This document shows, in pieces, positions 36,161-44,844 of a stretch of DNA of 51,973 bases. Position numbers and translations under genes: made by a program. Position 1 is the first letter of the stretch, and each line of letters begins with the position of its first letter. The notes beneath the pieces are model-generated. The model did not search any database and had not been told where the DNA came from. It saw only the letters and a program-made list of their open reading frames with translations. Source of the stretch: Cytophagaceae bacterium (GTDB taxonomy: Bacteria; Bacteroidota; Bacteroidia; Cytophagales; Cytophagaceae); the NCBI GenBank assembly GCA_025454925.1, contig JALONM010000018.1, positions 1 to 51,973 of the forward strand, read 5' to 3'.

Positions 36161-39100
36161 ATGAAATCTTTCAGAACCTTACTTCAGGGAGTCCTTTTTT
36201 TTACCCTATTCTATAATGTATGGGGTCAAACGGCAAATGTTACGCAAGGCTGTGTACCACTGGTTGTAAATTTTACGCCACCAGGCGCACACCCCAGTTA
36301 CTATTGGGATTTCGAAGGCGCCGGGACCTCGGTGTTATCCAACCCCTCTCCTACGTTTATATTACCTGGCACCTATACTGTATCTTTCAGAGAAACCCCA
36401 GGGGGGCCGGTAATAGGTAACACCATCACTATTACTGTATTTCCTGACCCTACGGTATCCCTTGTTACACAGCCAGGTTGTGCCCCCTACAATGCTTCAA
36501 TTACTGCCCAAATAACAGCAGATCCCGCAATTTCTATCAGCAGTTACACCTGGTTTTACGGAGATGGTACTTTTTCAACCACGAGTGGTACGAGCACCAC
36601 ACACCTTTACTCCACCACTGATCTTTTTGACATATCGGTACAAACAGCCACCAATTTTCCAACTTGTAACAACACTTATAATTTTATTGATAAACAAGAA
36701 GTGGTAGACAAACCTGTTGCTTCGTATACTACCAATCCTACTAGCTTATCCAGTTGCACGAATTCCCTTAGCAATGTTGCATTTACCAACACCTCTACAG
36801 GTTCTAAGACCATGACATACAATTGGACTATGGGCAACGGAAATACCTATACGACAACCAATCCTCCCAATCAAAACTATACTGGACCGGGTACATTTAC
36901 CGCATCTCTTACTACCGACTTTGAAAACTTTTCAGGTTGCGCCGTAACCTTTTCCCGGCAGGTTTCTTTAGGAAAACCGACTGTAGACCTTCAGCAATCG
37001 GCTACAGTGGCGTGTGTGGGAGCTCCCATTTCATTTAATACCACCAATGGAGGATCTTTATCCTGGACATTTGGAGCAGGAGCCAGTGTGGCTAACAGCA
37101 CAGTAGCCAGCAATTCGATATCCTATAGTTCCCCCGGTAAAAAGGATATCGTATTAACGGTGAACCTTGGAGGTTGTTCGTCCACCAAATTAACTTCTAT
37201 TACTGTTGATCAGGTTGTAGCTACTGCCACCAGCAGCCCTGATTATACCTGTAGTTCTCCTACGGTATTTAATTTCAATGCCACCTCCAACCAAAGCAAC
37301 GTAACCTACAACTGGACCATCTCACACGGCCACAAAACCTATACCGGCACAGGCCCTAATTTCAGCAGATCAATCAAAAGCAATCTGGATTCTATTTATT
37401 ACTCAAAAAACTACACCCTACCTTATTTTGGTGAGGCTATATCCACTACCCTGGTAGTTTCCAGTAATGTAAGTTCCTGTAGTGCTACCGTTTTGCTTAC
37501 AGACACCATGTGGTTGCCTAACGCTCGATTTGTCGTAAACCGCTCGCAGGGTTGTGCTCCGCTTACCGTAAACTTCACGGACTCCAGCAATTCTTTTAAA
37601 CCCCCATTAACACAATGGAAGTGGATCTGGGGGGATGGAAATCCAAATACCGTCAACAGTAGCAATGTTTCAACCAACCACACCTACACCGTGCCTGGCA
37701 TCTACTATCCAAGGCTGGAAGTGAGAACCAGCAACGGATGTTTGGATACCTCCTATGCCATCAAGATTGAAGTAGGACAAGATCTTACCTCGCAACTTGA
37801 TTTTACAGCTACTCCTTCTTCCATTTGCGTTGGACAATCGGTAACATTGGCACCTTCCATCAGCCTTGCTACTGCGTCTTTGATTGATGCCTATCATTAC
37901 TACGGCGAAAGCAGCCGGGTTTCACATTGTGGAACGGTTCCGACTGTAAACTGGACCTTCGATGACACAGTAGGGGTATTGCCTGTTACCTTACAAGTGG
38001 ATTATAATGGCTGTATGACTTCAGTAACAAAAAATAATTTGATTACAGTCAATGGAGCCAGCGCCCGCATGAATTACACTTCTGATTGCGCTACTCCTTT
38101 GGTATATAATTTCACCAGTACTTCTGTCGGAGGAAGCGGCGCTACCTTCTCCTGGGATTTTGGAGATGCCACTTCTGCCAGCGGCAGCAGCACCAGCCAT
38201 ACCTATGCACGGGGAGATTACGATGTGGTACTTACCGCTACCAAAGATGGCTGCTCCCACTCTAAAACACGAAGAATCAACGTACGAAATTTACAAGCAG
38301 CTTTTCAAGTACCGAATCCCAAAGAAATTTGCATTAATATTCCTTATCAATTTAATGCCACTGCTTCGCAAGACGTTTACTCCAATTGCTACCAGGGATA
38401 TATGTGGGAGTTCCCTACCATAGGCCGTCGCAGGCCTTCCGACAGACCTACCCCATTGCCTAACTTTAGTTTCGATACCTCAGGGATACACCAGGTAAAG
38501 CTGGTGGTAAAAGATGTGAATGGCTGTGTAGATTCCGTAAAACACGACATTAAAGTGTTTGACATGCAATTGAACGCCACCATTAGCGATGATTTTATAT
38601 GCTTGCCTTCCACTGTAAATTTCAACGATGTTTCGATCGGAGATACGACCTTGGTTACCCGCAACTGGGCCTTTGGAGACGGAGGAACAGGTATCGGTAC
38701 CAACGTCAATCATACCTACACCACTCCTAACCTATTAAATCCGAATGCCTACACGATTACCTTAACTGTAACCGACGAGCTTGGTTGCGTTGAAAACCGA
38801 AACTTCACCATCAATCTCTACAGGCCTGTTACCAGCATTTCTATTCTTAATCCTACCACTCTCATTAAGGATACCATGTTATGTGTCGGAGATAATGCCT
38901 TTATTACCGCCCCGGATTTCACCTTGGGAGGTTACAACTTATCTTATGCCTGGAATTTCAATAATGGCAATACCAGCACCACGCAAAACAATACCCAGCA
39001 ATTTAATTTAGACCAATTCTACACCATCAATTTAACTTTTACGGAAGATAGTACCGGATGCACGGGCAGTACTTCCGCCTCGCTGAATGTTCAGGACTAT

Positions 39101-40627
39101 CCGGTTGCCTACATCACCTCCAATCCACTCGGACCAGAGGTATGCGGTGTGCAGGTGGTACTCATGGATAGTTCTCAAAGCATACATCCGCTTTCGCATA
39201 CCTGGGATTTCGGAAATGGACAAACTTCTACCAATTCCAGTTTCGGTCCTTCGTATGTGGATGGCACCTTTACCATCAAACATTCGGTTTCAACGTCTAA
39301 CGGTTGCAGCGACGATGCTCCCGATAAAACCTTGCGCATCAACAACCCGCTTGGTACCTTCCAGGTGAACAAAACTGTAATATGCAAAGGAGACAGTGTG
39401 CTGTTTGCATTAAATAATGACACTTCGGATGTAGCATCGTTCCAATGGTCGTTTGGAGATGGTACGTTTATCGACAACAAAGATTCCGTATACCACATCT
39501 ACGCCTTCAATCCAAACAACAACGTATTTCCTGCCGCGCTTATTCTGAGAGCATCACAACCACCCGGTTGTACCTTTGAAAAAGTACGCAACATCAATGT
39601 GCACCGTGTGGTGGCTTCTTTCGATCGATTAACAGAGGCCAGCAACAACGATACTACCATGTGTATGAACGAACTTCCTTACACATTTACCAACACCTCA
39701 GAAGGCGTTGCAAGTGGAGCAGATGATTTCCAATGGACCCTGGGAGACGGTCAATTCTCTACTCTTTATTCACCCTCGCATCAATACCAGGTAGCCGATA
39801 CGTTTGCTGTAAAATTATTTACCAGGAATCGTTTTCTGGGCTGCCAGGATAGCATCACCAAGGAAATTATTTTGTTCCAAAACCCTATTGTTCGAGTAAG
39901 GACCGATACCGCCTGCTTAGGGAATGGAGTAAACCTTACTGTTACCAATGTGCACCCTGGCAGCACCTATGCCTGGTCTCCTGGCACCGGATTAAACTTC
40001 AACAATATTCCAAACCCGGTTGCTACGATTACCTCGCCTGCAACCTACACAGTTGTGGAGACAGATGCCAATGGTTGTACTGACGATACCACGGTAAACG
40101 CAATTGTTATTACTCCGCTTGCTCTTGCCGATTATGATACCACCATCATTGTGGGGGATATCGTTACCCTGCCCGCCAGCAAGCCCGACTACTATCATTT
40201 TGCCTGGAACCCAAGCGATGGATTAAGCTGTCAGGATTGCAACAATCCTATAACCCAACCTTTGGAAAACATTGTTTACACACTTACGGTAACGGATGAA
40301 TTAAATTGCTTTACAGACAATTACACGTTCGATATCACGGTGCGTCCGGAAACCTTCATTAAATTCCCGACCTTGTTTACCCCTAATGGAGATGGAGCCA
40401 ACGATGTGATCTATGTGAAAGGTTGGGGCATTAAAGAATTACTGGAATTTAAAATTTTCAATCGCTGGGGACAATTGATTTATGAATCCACCGACCTGGA
40501 AGAAGGATGGGACGGGCGTTTCAAAGGTGAAATCCAAAACACCGATGTCTATGCCTTCAAAGTAAAAGTTTCTACCTGGAGAAATACAGAGATCGTAGAA
40601 GAAGGGTATTTCAATTTGGTTCGATAA
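36161..40627 (+). CDS. Giant PKD-repeat surface adhesin with T9SS type B (gliding-motility-associated) C-terminal domain
   Basis: A 1488-residue protein. The ATG at 36161 starts the signal peptide (MKSFRTLLQGVLFFTLFYNV, then WGQ); the frame is open upstream to a TTG at 36134. About 12-15 PKD-like domains follow, recognised by W-x-F/W-G-D/N-G turns (WDFEGAG, WFYGDGTF, WIWGDGNP, WDFGDATS, WAFGDGGT, WDFGNGQT, WSFGDGTF, WTLGDGQF) and frequent G-C-x-P-L-x-V-N-F-T entries. Many Cys occur through the body. The last 90 residues hold LFTPNGDGANDVIYVKG, FKIFNRWGQLIYES and DVYAFKVKV, a type B CTD. Cell-surface adhesion or gliding is the likely role. It is divergent from the M43-PorP-OmpA operon and has its own terminator. 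Confidence 0.93.
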   Translation: MKSFRTLLQGVLFFTLFYNVWGQTANVTQGCVPLVVNFTPPGAHPSYYWDFEGAGTSVLSNPSPTFILPGTYTVSFRETPGGPVIGNTITITVFPDPTVSLVTQPGCAPYNASITAQITADPAISISSYTWFYGDGTFSTTSGTSTTHLYSTTDLFDISVQTATNFPTCNNTYNFIDKQEVVDKPVASYTTNPTSLSSCTNSLSNVAFTNTSTGSKTMTYNWTMGNGNTYTTTNPPNQNYTGPGTFTASLTTDFENFSGCAVTFSRQVSLGKPTVDLQQSATVACVGAPISFNTTNGGSLSWTFGAGASVANSTVASNSISYSSPGKKDIVLTVNLGGCSSTKLTSITVDQVVATATSSPDYTCSSPTVFNFNATSNQSNVTYNWTISHGHKTYTGTGPNFSRSIKSNLDSIYYSKNYTLPYFGEAISTTLVVSSNVSSCSATVLLTDTMWLPNARFVVNRSQGCAPLTVNFTDSSNSFKPPLTQWKWIWGDGNPNTVNSSNVSTNHTYTVPGIYYPRLEVRTSNGCLDTSYAIKIEVGQDLTSQLDFTATPSSICVGQSVTLAPSISLATASLIDAYHYYGESSRVSHCGTVPTVNWTFDDTVGVLPVTLQVDYNGCMTSVTKNNLITVNGASARMNYTSDCATPLVYNFTSTSVGGSGATFSWDFGDATSASGSSTSHTYARGDYDVVLTATKDGCSHSKTRRINVRNLQAAFQVPNPKEICINIPYQFNATASQDVYSNCYQGYMWEFPTIGRRRPSDRPTPLPNFSFDTSGIHQVKLVVKDVNGCVDSVKHDIKVFDMQLNATISDDFICLPSTVNFNDVSIGDTTLVTRNWAFGDGGTGIGTNVNHTYTTPNLLNPNAYTITLTVTDELGCVENRNFTINLYRPVTSISILNPTTLIKDTMLCVGDNAFITAPDFTLGGYNLSYAWNFNNGNTSTTQNNTQQFNLDQFYTINLTFTEDSTGCTGSTSASLNVQDYPVAYITSNPLGPEVCGVQVVLMDSSQSIHPLSHTWDFGNGQTSTNSSFGPSYVDGTFTIKHSVSTSNGCSDDAPDKTLRINNPLGTFQVNKTVICKGDSVLFALNNDTSDVASFQWSFGDGTFIDNKDSVYHIYAFNPNNNVFPAALILRASQPPGCTFEKVRNINVHRVVASFDRLTEASNNDTTMCMNELPYTFTNTSEGVASGADDFQWTLGDGQFSTLYSPSHQYQVADTFAVKLFTRNRFLGCQDSITKEIILFQNPIVRVRTDTACLGNGVNLTVTNVHPGSTYAWSPGTGLNFNNIPNPVATITSPATYTVVETDANGCTDDTTVNAIVITPLALADYDTTIIVGDIVTLPASKPDYYHFAWNPSDGLSCQDCNNPITQPLENIVYTLTVTDELNCFTDNYTFDITVRPETFIKFPTLFTPNGDGANDVIYVKGWGIKELLEFKIFNRWGQLIYESTDLEEGWDGRFKGEIQNTDVYAFKVKVSTWRNTEIVEEGYFNLVR

Positions 40628-40649
40628 TTGATTTACCAATGTTCTCTTC

Positions 40650-40684
40650 CAAAGAGGCTTTCTGTAATTCAGAAAGCCTCTTTG
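40650..40684 (+). terminator. Rho-independent terminator
   Basis: Perfect 15-bp arms CAAAGAGGCTTTCTG (40650-40664) and CAGAAAGCCTCTTTG (40670-40684) with a 5-nt loop, followed by a T-rich tract. It ends the giant adhesin gene. Confidence 0.9.
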
Positions 40685-40755
40685 ATTTTTAGAGAAAAAG
40701 GTACCTCTTTGGTTACTTATTTACTGTAAGCTGGTCATGTGTAAAACCCAAACAC

Positions 40756-41748
40756 ATGAAGTACTTACTCCTTATATTGTTATGCTGCGCCCTTTGGATG
40801 CATGCGCAGTTTACTCCTGCCTACTATATGTCGGAAACCTATGCCATGGAAGATCTCAGTAAAGCCGATGGTCCTCCCAGCTATGGAAACAATCAAAAAG
40901 GAGTGTACTTTTGGCGGCCCAACGATGAATGGTATTTCACCAGTACCATGTCGCGAGTGCCGGATGCCTCCACAAGCTCAGGCATTGGCTACATCAGCTT
41001 TGTATCGGATCATGAGGCCAAATCGTACCATCCGGTGGGAGTAAGTTTTGGCTCTGATGCCCAAGGGAATCCTTTTTCCATTGACATGTCAGCACCAGGC
41101 GGAGACTCCGTTTTCATAGAAGTAGAAAACGTATCGGATCAGGATTTAACCATTCGTGTTTCCTTGAAAGATGTGAATGAAAATATCATTGATACCAAAC
41201 CAGGCACCAATCCGGCGAAACCATGGGAAGGTGTGTTGCAAATGATAGTCCCCAAACGAAGTGTGGCAATGCATACATTTGTATACCAGGGAGGATTTTA
41301 TGGAATGTACGATGCCAACAAAGTCAATACCTGCAATGTATTTTCAAACCCTGCGAATCCCAGCGTGCCCTGTGGCGTTAAGAAAACAGATTTCACCCAC
41401 ATTGCTGGCGCCAACATTACCATCAACAGCATTGATCCTGAAAAAATCAGAGTTACCAATGCCGAAATTAGAATCCGGAAAATGCAATTCGGAAATCCAC
41501 CTCCTGTAGTTACTAACCTCCACGAAGCAGAAGTAAATACAAGTTATCTGCTTCACAGCCAGCTTGTCCGCCCTTCGGAACTCCTTGCTTGCAAGCAAGC
41601 ATTTGTGTGGATGCGATTGCTTAACACCAATGGGCAACAACTTGCAGAGGCGAGCCATTCTTCCCATTTTCAACTGCCAGCTTTGTTGCCTGGCTTTTAT
41701 TTGATCCAATCGGATCTGGGAACTCAACGCTTAATAGTTGTACCATAA
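40756..41748 (+). CDS. Secreted T9SS-type protein of unknown function
   Basis: A 330-residue exported protein with signal peptide MKYLLLILLCCALWMHA. The main part (GVYFWRPNDEWYFTSTMSR; DSVFIEVENVSDQDLTIRVS; PAKPWEGVLQMIVPKRSVAM) looks like a beta-sandwich carbohydrate-binding or lectin-like domain. The tail (FVWMRLLNTNGQQLAEAS; LPALLPGFYLIQSDLGTQR) is a type A T9SS sorting domain. It follows the adhesin by 128 nt with a terminator between, so it is a separate unit. I do not recognise a family beyond the sorting domain. Confidence 0.75.
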   Translation: MKYLLLILLCCALWMHAQFTPAYYMSETYAMEDLSKADGPPSYGNNQKGVYFWRPNDEWYFTSTMSRVPDASTSSGIGYISFVSDHEAKSYHPVGVSFGSDAQGNPFSIDMSAPGGDSVFIEVENVSDQDLTIRVSLKDVNENIIDTKPGTNPAKPWEGVLQMIVPKRSVAMHTFVYQGGFYGMYDANKVNTCNVFSNPANPSVPCGVKKTDFTHIAGANITINSIDPEKIRVTNAEIRIRKMQFGNPPPVVTNLHEAEVNTSYLLHSQLVRPSELLACKQAFVWMRLLNTNGQQLAEASHSSHFQLPALLPGFYLIQSDLGTQRLIVVP

Positions 41749-41809
41749 ACTCTAACGAACTATTTCCTAATAGAGAAATGTGTGTTTAATCGTTCGATTC
41801 ATGGATAGT

Positions 41810-41952
41810 AATAGCGGGGCGTGCCCCAAGCGTACTAAAGTCCGCTTGGGTCGGGCTATACGCTTGTACTCCTCGTGGTGGCGCCTAAAGCGCCCCACCA
41901 CTGCGGGGTACCGCTGCTATCCCTCACGCAGGGCGGCGCTACGCGCCGCCCA
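41810..41952 (+). repeat. GC-rich REP-like palindromic element, copy 1
   Basis: The 143-nt stretch is far more GC-rich than its surroundings and folds into several hairpins: GGGGC/GCCCC, CCAAGCG/CGCTTGG, GGTGGCGC with its partner, and a perfect 9-bp stem GGGCGGCGC (41931-41939) / GCGCCGCCC (41943-41951). It shares GGTCGGGC, a CGCTTGTA/CGCTGCAA segment and CCCTCACGCA with a second copy in opposite orientation at 42357. REP-like elements of this kind are dispersed in many Bacteroidota genomes. Confidence 0.75.
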
Positions 41953-41980
41953 ATACAAATTCTTCATTAATTCATTTTTA

Positions 41981-42163
41981 TCCCTAATTTTTCAATAGAA
42001 ATTTTTCTATTGAAAAACGACTACTAAAATCAAGGGCTTCAGATGGAATCGAATAAAAGAAATTATTTTCCAAGCCCATGATTTTCTATATCGGGATTAC
42101 CGGCCATGGATCTACGATCCATGAGCTTTCTCCATAGTGCGCTTCGCTTCTATGGAGAAAAGC
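41981..42163 (+). repeat. Dispersed element with three hairpins, copy 1
   Basis: This stretch repeats, at roughly 85% identity by eye, the one at 44564-44740 in the same orientation. Three stem-loops are visible: a perfect 14-bp inverted repeat (41988-42001 / 42004-42017), CATGGATC (42105-42112) / GATCCATG (42116-42123), and TTTCTCCATAG (42127-42137) / CTATGGAGAAA (42150-42160). A 42-nt core (42072-42113) is identical in both copies. It does not encode a conserved protein: the frames differ between copies. Possible natures are a MITE-like element, a structured RNA, or a REP relative. Confidence 0.75.
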
Positions 42164-42356
42164 CTGTTGAAAAAAAACGGCCAACTCATTCCATTACTAA
42201 ATTCATCAACTTCATAAACGATCCTCATCCTTGTAATTCCTTTTGAAGCGATTGATAGGATGAGTCGTTTCTCAATAAAAGCGAAGTACACGATGGAGCA
42301 ATAAGGTTGAAGAATGAATAAAAACCACGGTACAATAGTTATGGAAAGCGTTTTTT

Positions 42357-42478
42357 TGCGTGAGGGACAGAGCGGAAAGCCCGCATTGGTGGTGGCGTGG
42401 CGCTCATCGCGCCACGCCAAGCCAAGAGGACTTGCAGCGATGGCCCGACCTGAGCGCAGCGAGGGACACGCCCAATAG
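42357..42478 (-). repeat. GC-rich REP-like palindromic element, copy 2
   Basis: The minus strand of this stretch aligns with the element at 41810 (shared GGTCGGGC and CCCTCACGCA ends), so the two copies are inverted. It holds a perfect 10-bp stem GGCGTGGCGC (42394-42403) / GCGCCACGCC (42409-42418). The space between the two copies (41953-42356) holds the 180-bp element and about 190 nt with no recognised feature; together they make a compound repeat cluster between two genes. Confidence 0.72.
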
Positions 42479-42515
42479 CCTACTCCATTAACAGCACTAC
42501 GATTGCTATTGATTT

Positions 42516-43673
42516 TTAGGCCTGCGCAGGAATGCTCGACTGTAACAATTTATCGAGTTGAAATTTAATCATAGGCCAGGTGATTTCCTTCATGCAGGTA
42601 TTATCGCCTCCGCAGGGAAGTACCTCCGTATGATGCACGCAGGGCGAACAATTTTTACGCAAGTAAATGCTACGGTGTAATTCAGATTCTTTACTTAGAT
42701 TTTCAGGATTGGTAGGTCCCCACAACGACAATACAGGAATCATAAGCCGATTGGCAATGTGCAAAGGGGCGCTGTCAATAGTAATCATAGCCCTGCATTC
42801 CTGATACAAAAAGTGATAATACTCCTGAAAGCTTAGTGCGCCGGCAATGACACGAAGGCGATGTTTGTAATCTGCAAAATGTTCGTCAATGATTTTCTGT
42901 ACGCCGGAAGCATCGGAAGGAGCGCCGGTAAAAGCGAGAGCATAGGAAGTTTCGCTGAGCAAATGATGAATCAACTGCTTAAATAATTGCTCACTCATTT
43001 TTCGCTCGCGCGACAAATCGCTGCAGGTATTGTTGATGGCCAGGTATTTTTCGGCACCGCTACGCGCTTTGAATGGGAATGCCGGAAACTTGGTGGGCAC
43101 AGGCTTTTCCGCTCCCATAGCCATCACCAGGGCTTCGTAGTTTTTCTCAACGTGGACAAACTGGTTAAAATATACATTGTGTGTATTGATGCTCCGCCGG
43201 AATCTGACCGGATTGAGATGAAAACCAAAACGGTTGCGGGCGCAGGTCCACAAGGAATAAATAGTCGTTAACCGGGAATACACTTCGAGGTCCATTACCC
43301 AACGGTTCGGACGTCGCCAGCATTTCCACAAGGTATGAATGGAACTTTTCAATAAGACCAGGAAAGAATCATCACGGATCTCAAAAATTTCGTCAAACAT
43401 TCCCAGTGGTTCGATACCAGGCTTTACTCCTTTTCCGCAAATGAGTATCAACGTTGCGGAGGGATATTTTTTTCGTAGGGCAGCCATGGAATCTGCGGCG
43501 ATGAGTACACTGCCCAAACCAAGCATTTTTATTACAAAGATATGCGCAGGAGGCGGATCAAGGGAATGATTGCGTCGCATGATCAAACCCAGCAAGCGCG
43601 CTGCTACCAGGTTGATCCCAATCAAAAAGTACCCTGCCAGGTAATCCAGTTGTCGTTTAAATTGTAAGTTCAT
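42516..43673 (-). CDS. Glycosyltransferase family 9 (heptosyltransferase-like)
   Basis: A 385-residue protein like LPS heptosyltransferases, which add heptose to lipid A-core in the cytoplasm or inner membrane. The N-terminal IFVIKMLGLGSVLIAADSM and KYPSATLILICGKG are the GT9 start. The C-terminal part has the sugar-nucleotide site pattern ALAFTGAPSDASGVQKIIDE and MITIDSAPLHIANRLMIPVL, then SLWGPTNPENLS. A Cys-rich end (CSPCVHHTEVLPCGGDNTC) is also usual. It sits between REP-like copy 2 and a DUF1573 gene. The acceptor is unknown. Confidence 0.88.
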   Translation of the reverse strand: MNLQFKRQLDYLAGYFLIGINLVAARLLGLIMRRNHSLDPPPAHIFVIKMLGLGSVLIAADSMAALRKKYPSATLILICGKGVKPGIEPLGMFDEIFEIRDDSFLVLLKSSIHTLWKCWRRPNRWVMDLEVYSRLTTIYSLWTCARNRFGFHLNPVRFRRSINTHNVYFNQFVHVEKNYEALVMAMGAEKPVPTKFPAFPFKARSGAEKYLAINNTCSDLSRERKMSEQLFKQLIHHLLSETSYALAFTGAPSDASGVQKIIDEHFADYKHRLRVIAGALSFQEYYHFLYQECRAMITIDSAPLHIANRLMIPVLSLWGPTNPENLSKESELHRSIYLRKNCSPCVHHTEVLPCGGDNTCMKEITWPMIKFQLDKLLQSSIPAQA

Positions 43674-43709
43674 CGCTCACGCACGTATGTCATCAGCAAA
43701 ATCAGTCGC

Positions 43710-44471
43710 CTATTGATTTAAAATTTCAGCCTGCAGCCTTATGGATGCCCTGCGCCTTAAAGGATCGTTGCTGAAAAGAGTAACAATATCGTATCCTTTT
43801 CCAGTAAAGTTGGGAGTATACTGTAATTCTATAAACCCTTGCTGTCCGGCTGGTATAGCCTTTACCGGAACAGCCACTCCCGCTTTATTTTTCATGGTGA
43901 TAGTATGCTTTACACACTGGCATGCGGCTAGAATTTTATCGATGCGCAGCGAATCCTTGCCTTCGTTCTTGAAGGGAATAATAACAGGCACACTTTTGTT
44001 ACGAGGTATGGCTCCCAACTCGAATCGATCAGTATGGATAACCATTTTTGAGGTTTTACTTTTTTTCTTTTGTTTAGCCAATACTGGTTTAGCGGTATCG
44101 GCTGGAATAACATAAATTTTGAAGAATAACGTTTTGAACGAATTTTTATAGCTAACGCTTACTGATTTGGAATTGGCTCCCGGCCTCCCGGCGGTATTAA
44201 AAAGCGTTGTAATGCTTCCTGTATCTCCAGGTAAAATGGGGGTAGTGGTAAACTTCCCTTTCGTACAGCCGCAACCCGGACGCACGCTCTCATCCGTTAA
44301 TACAATGGTATCTGTTCCGATATTTTTAAAGGTATATGTAAAAACGGCTTGTTTACCTTCTTCGAAAACACCAAAATCGTGATACTCTTCTTCAAATAAA
44401 AACCGCTCCTGCGATTGAGCCAAGGAGCTAAATGCCAGGGCTGTCGCCAACATAGAAAACAGAAATTTCAT
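43710..44471 (-). CDS. Exported DUF1573-family protein
   Basis: A 253-residue protein from the ATG at 44471; the frame is open to 44558 but only the later start gives the signal peptide MKFLFSMLATALAFSSLAQ. Two ASH/DUF1573-like beta domains follow: the first with EYHDFGVFEEGKQAVFTYTF and RPGCGCTKG, the second with DRFELGAIPRNKSVPVIIPF and ACQCVKHTI. Each has the G-C-x-C or C-x-C pair typical of DUF1573. A similar protein is encoded upstream at 44845, so this is a tandem paralog pair. Molecular function unknown. Confidence 0.85.
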   Translation of the reverse strand: MKFLFSMLATALAFSSLAQSQERFLFEEEYHDFGVFEEGKQAVFTYTFKNIGTDTIVLTDESVRPGCGCTKGKFTTTPILPGDTGSITTLFNTAGRPGANSKSVSVSYKNSFKTLFFKIYVIPADTAKPVLAKQKKKSKTSKMVIHTDRFELGAIPRNKSVPVIIPFKNEGKDSLRIDKILAACQCVKHTITMKNKAGVAVPVKAIPAGQQGFIELQYTPNFTGKGYDIVTLFSNDPLRRRASIRLQAEILNQ

Positions 44472-44563
44472 GTGCATAAATTTTAGCCAAAATACGCATA
44501 TCCGCTTGCTATGGCAAATCGAATATCCCATACAATTGTTTTTTTCACCCTTTCCCACGTGAA

Positions 44564-44740
44564 TCCTGATTTTTCAACAGAAATTCTTCTATTGAAAACT
44601 GTCAACTAAAATCAAGGGTTTCAGAAGGAATAAAAGAAATTCTTTTCGAAGCCCATGATTTTCTATATCGGGATTACCGGCCATGGATCTATGATCCATG
44701 GCCATTTTCCATCGCGCACTTCGCTTCTATGGAGAAAAGC
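44564..44740 (+). repeat. Dispersed element with hairpins, copy 2
   Basis: Second copy of the element at 41981, direct orientation, about 2.6 kb away. It keeps the 42-nt invariant core (44649-44690), the palindrome CATGGATC...GATCCATG, and the end CTATGGAGAAAAGC; differences lie mostly in loops and the first stem. It is placed just upstream of the DUF1573 gene at 43710, between the two DUF1573 genes. No open frame is conserved with copy 1. Confidence 0.75.
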
Positions 44741-44791
44741 GATGGAGTTTTGTGAACTATTTAATCCACCCAAAAAGGAATGTGTGAAAAT

Positions 44792-44821
44792 AAAAAAGTC
44801 CCGGACGTGCGGGACTTTTTT
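44792..44821. terminator. Rho-independent terminator
   Basis: AAAAAAGTCCCG (44792-44803) pairs with CGGGACTTTTTT (44810-44821) over a 6-nt loop. On the minus strand the T-run follows the stem, so it ends the DUF1573 gene at 44845. Confidence 0.88.
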
Positions 44822-44844
44822 ATTTTATGAAAGAATTTTAATGA

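Noticed and set aside
41749-42515. Insertion sequence or transposase remnant in the repeat cluster
   Set aside because: No frame shows transposase motifs; the sequence is explained by REP-like palindromes and the structured element.
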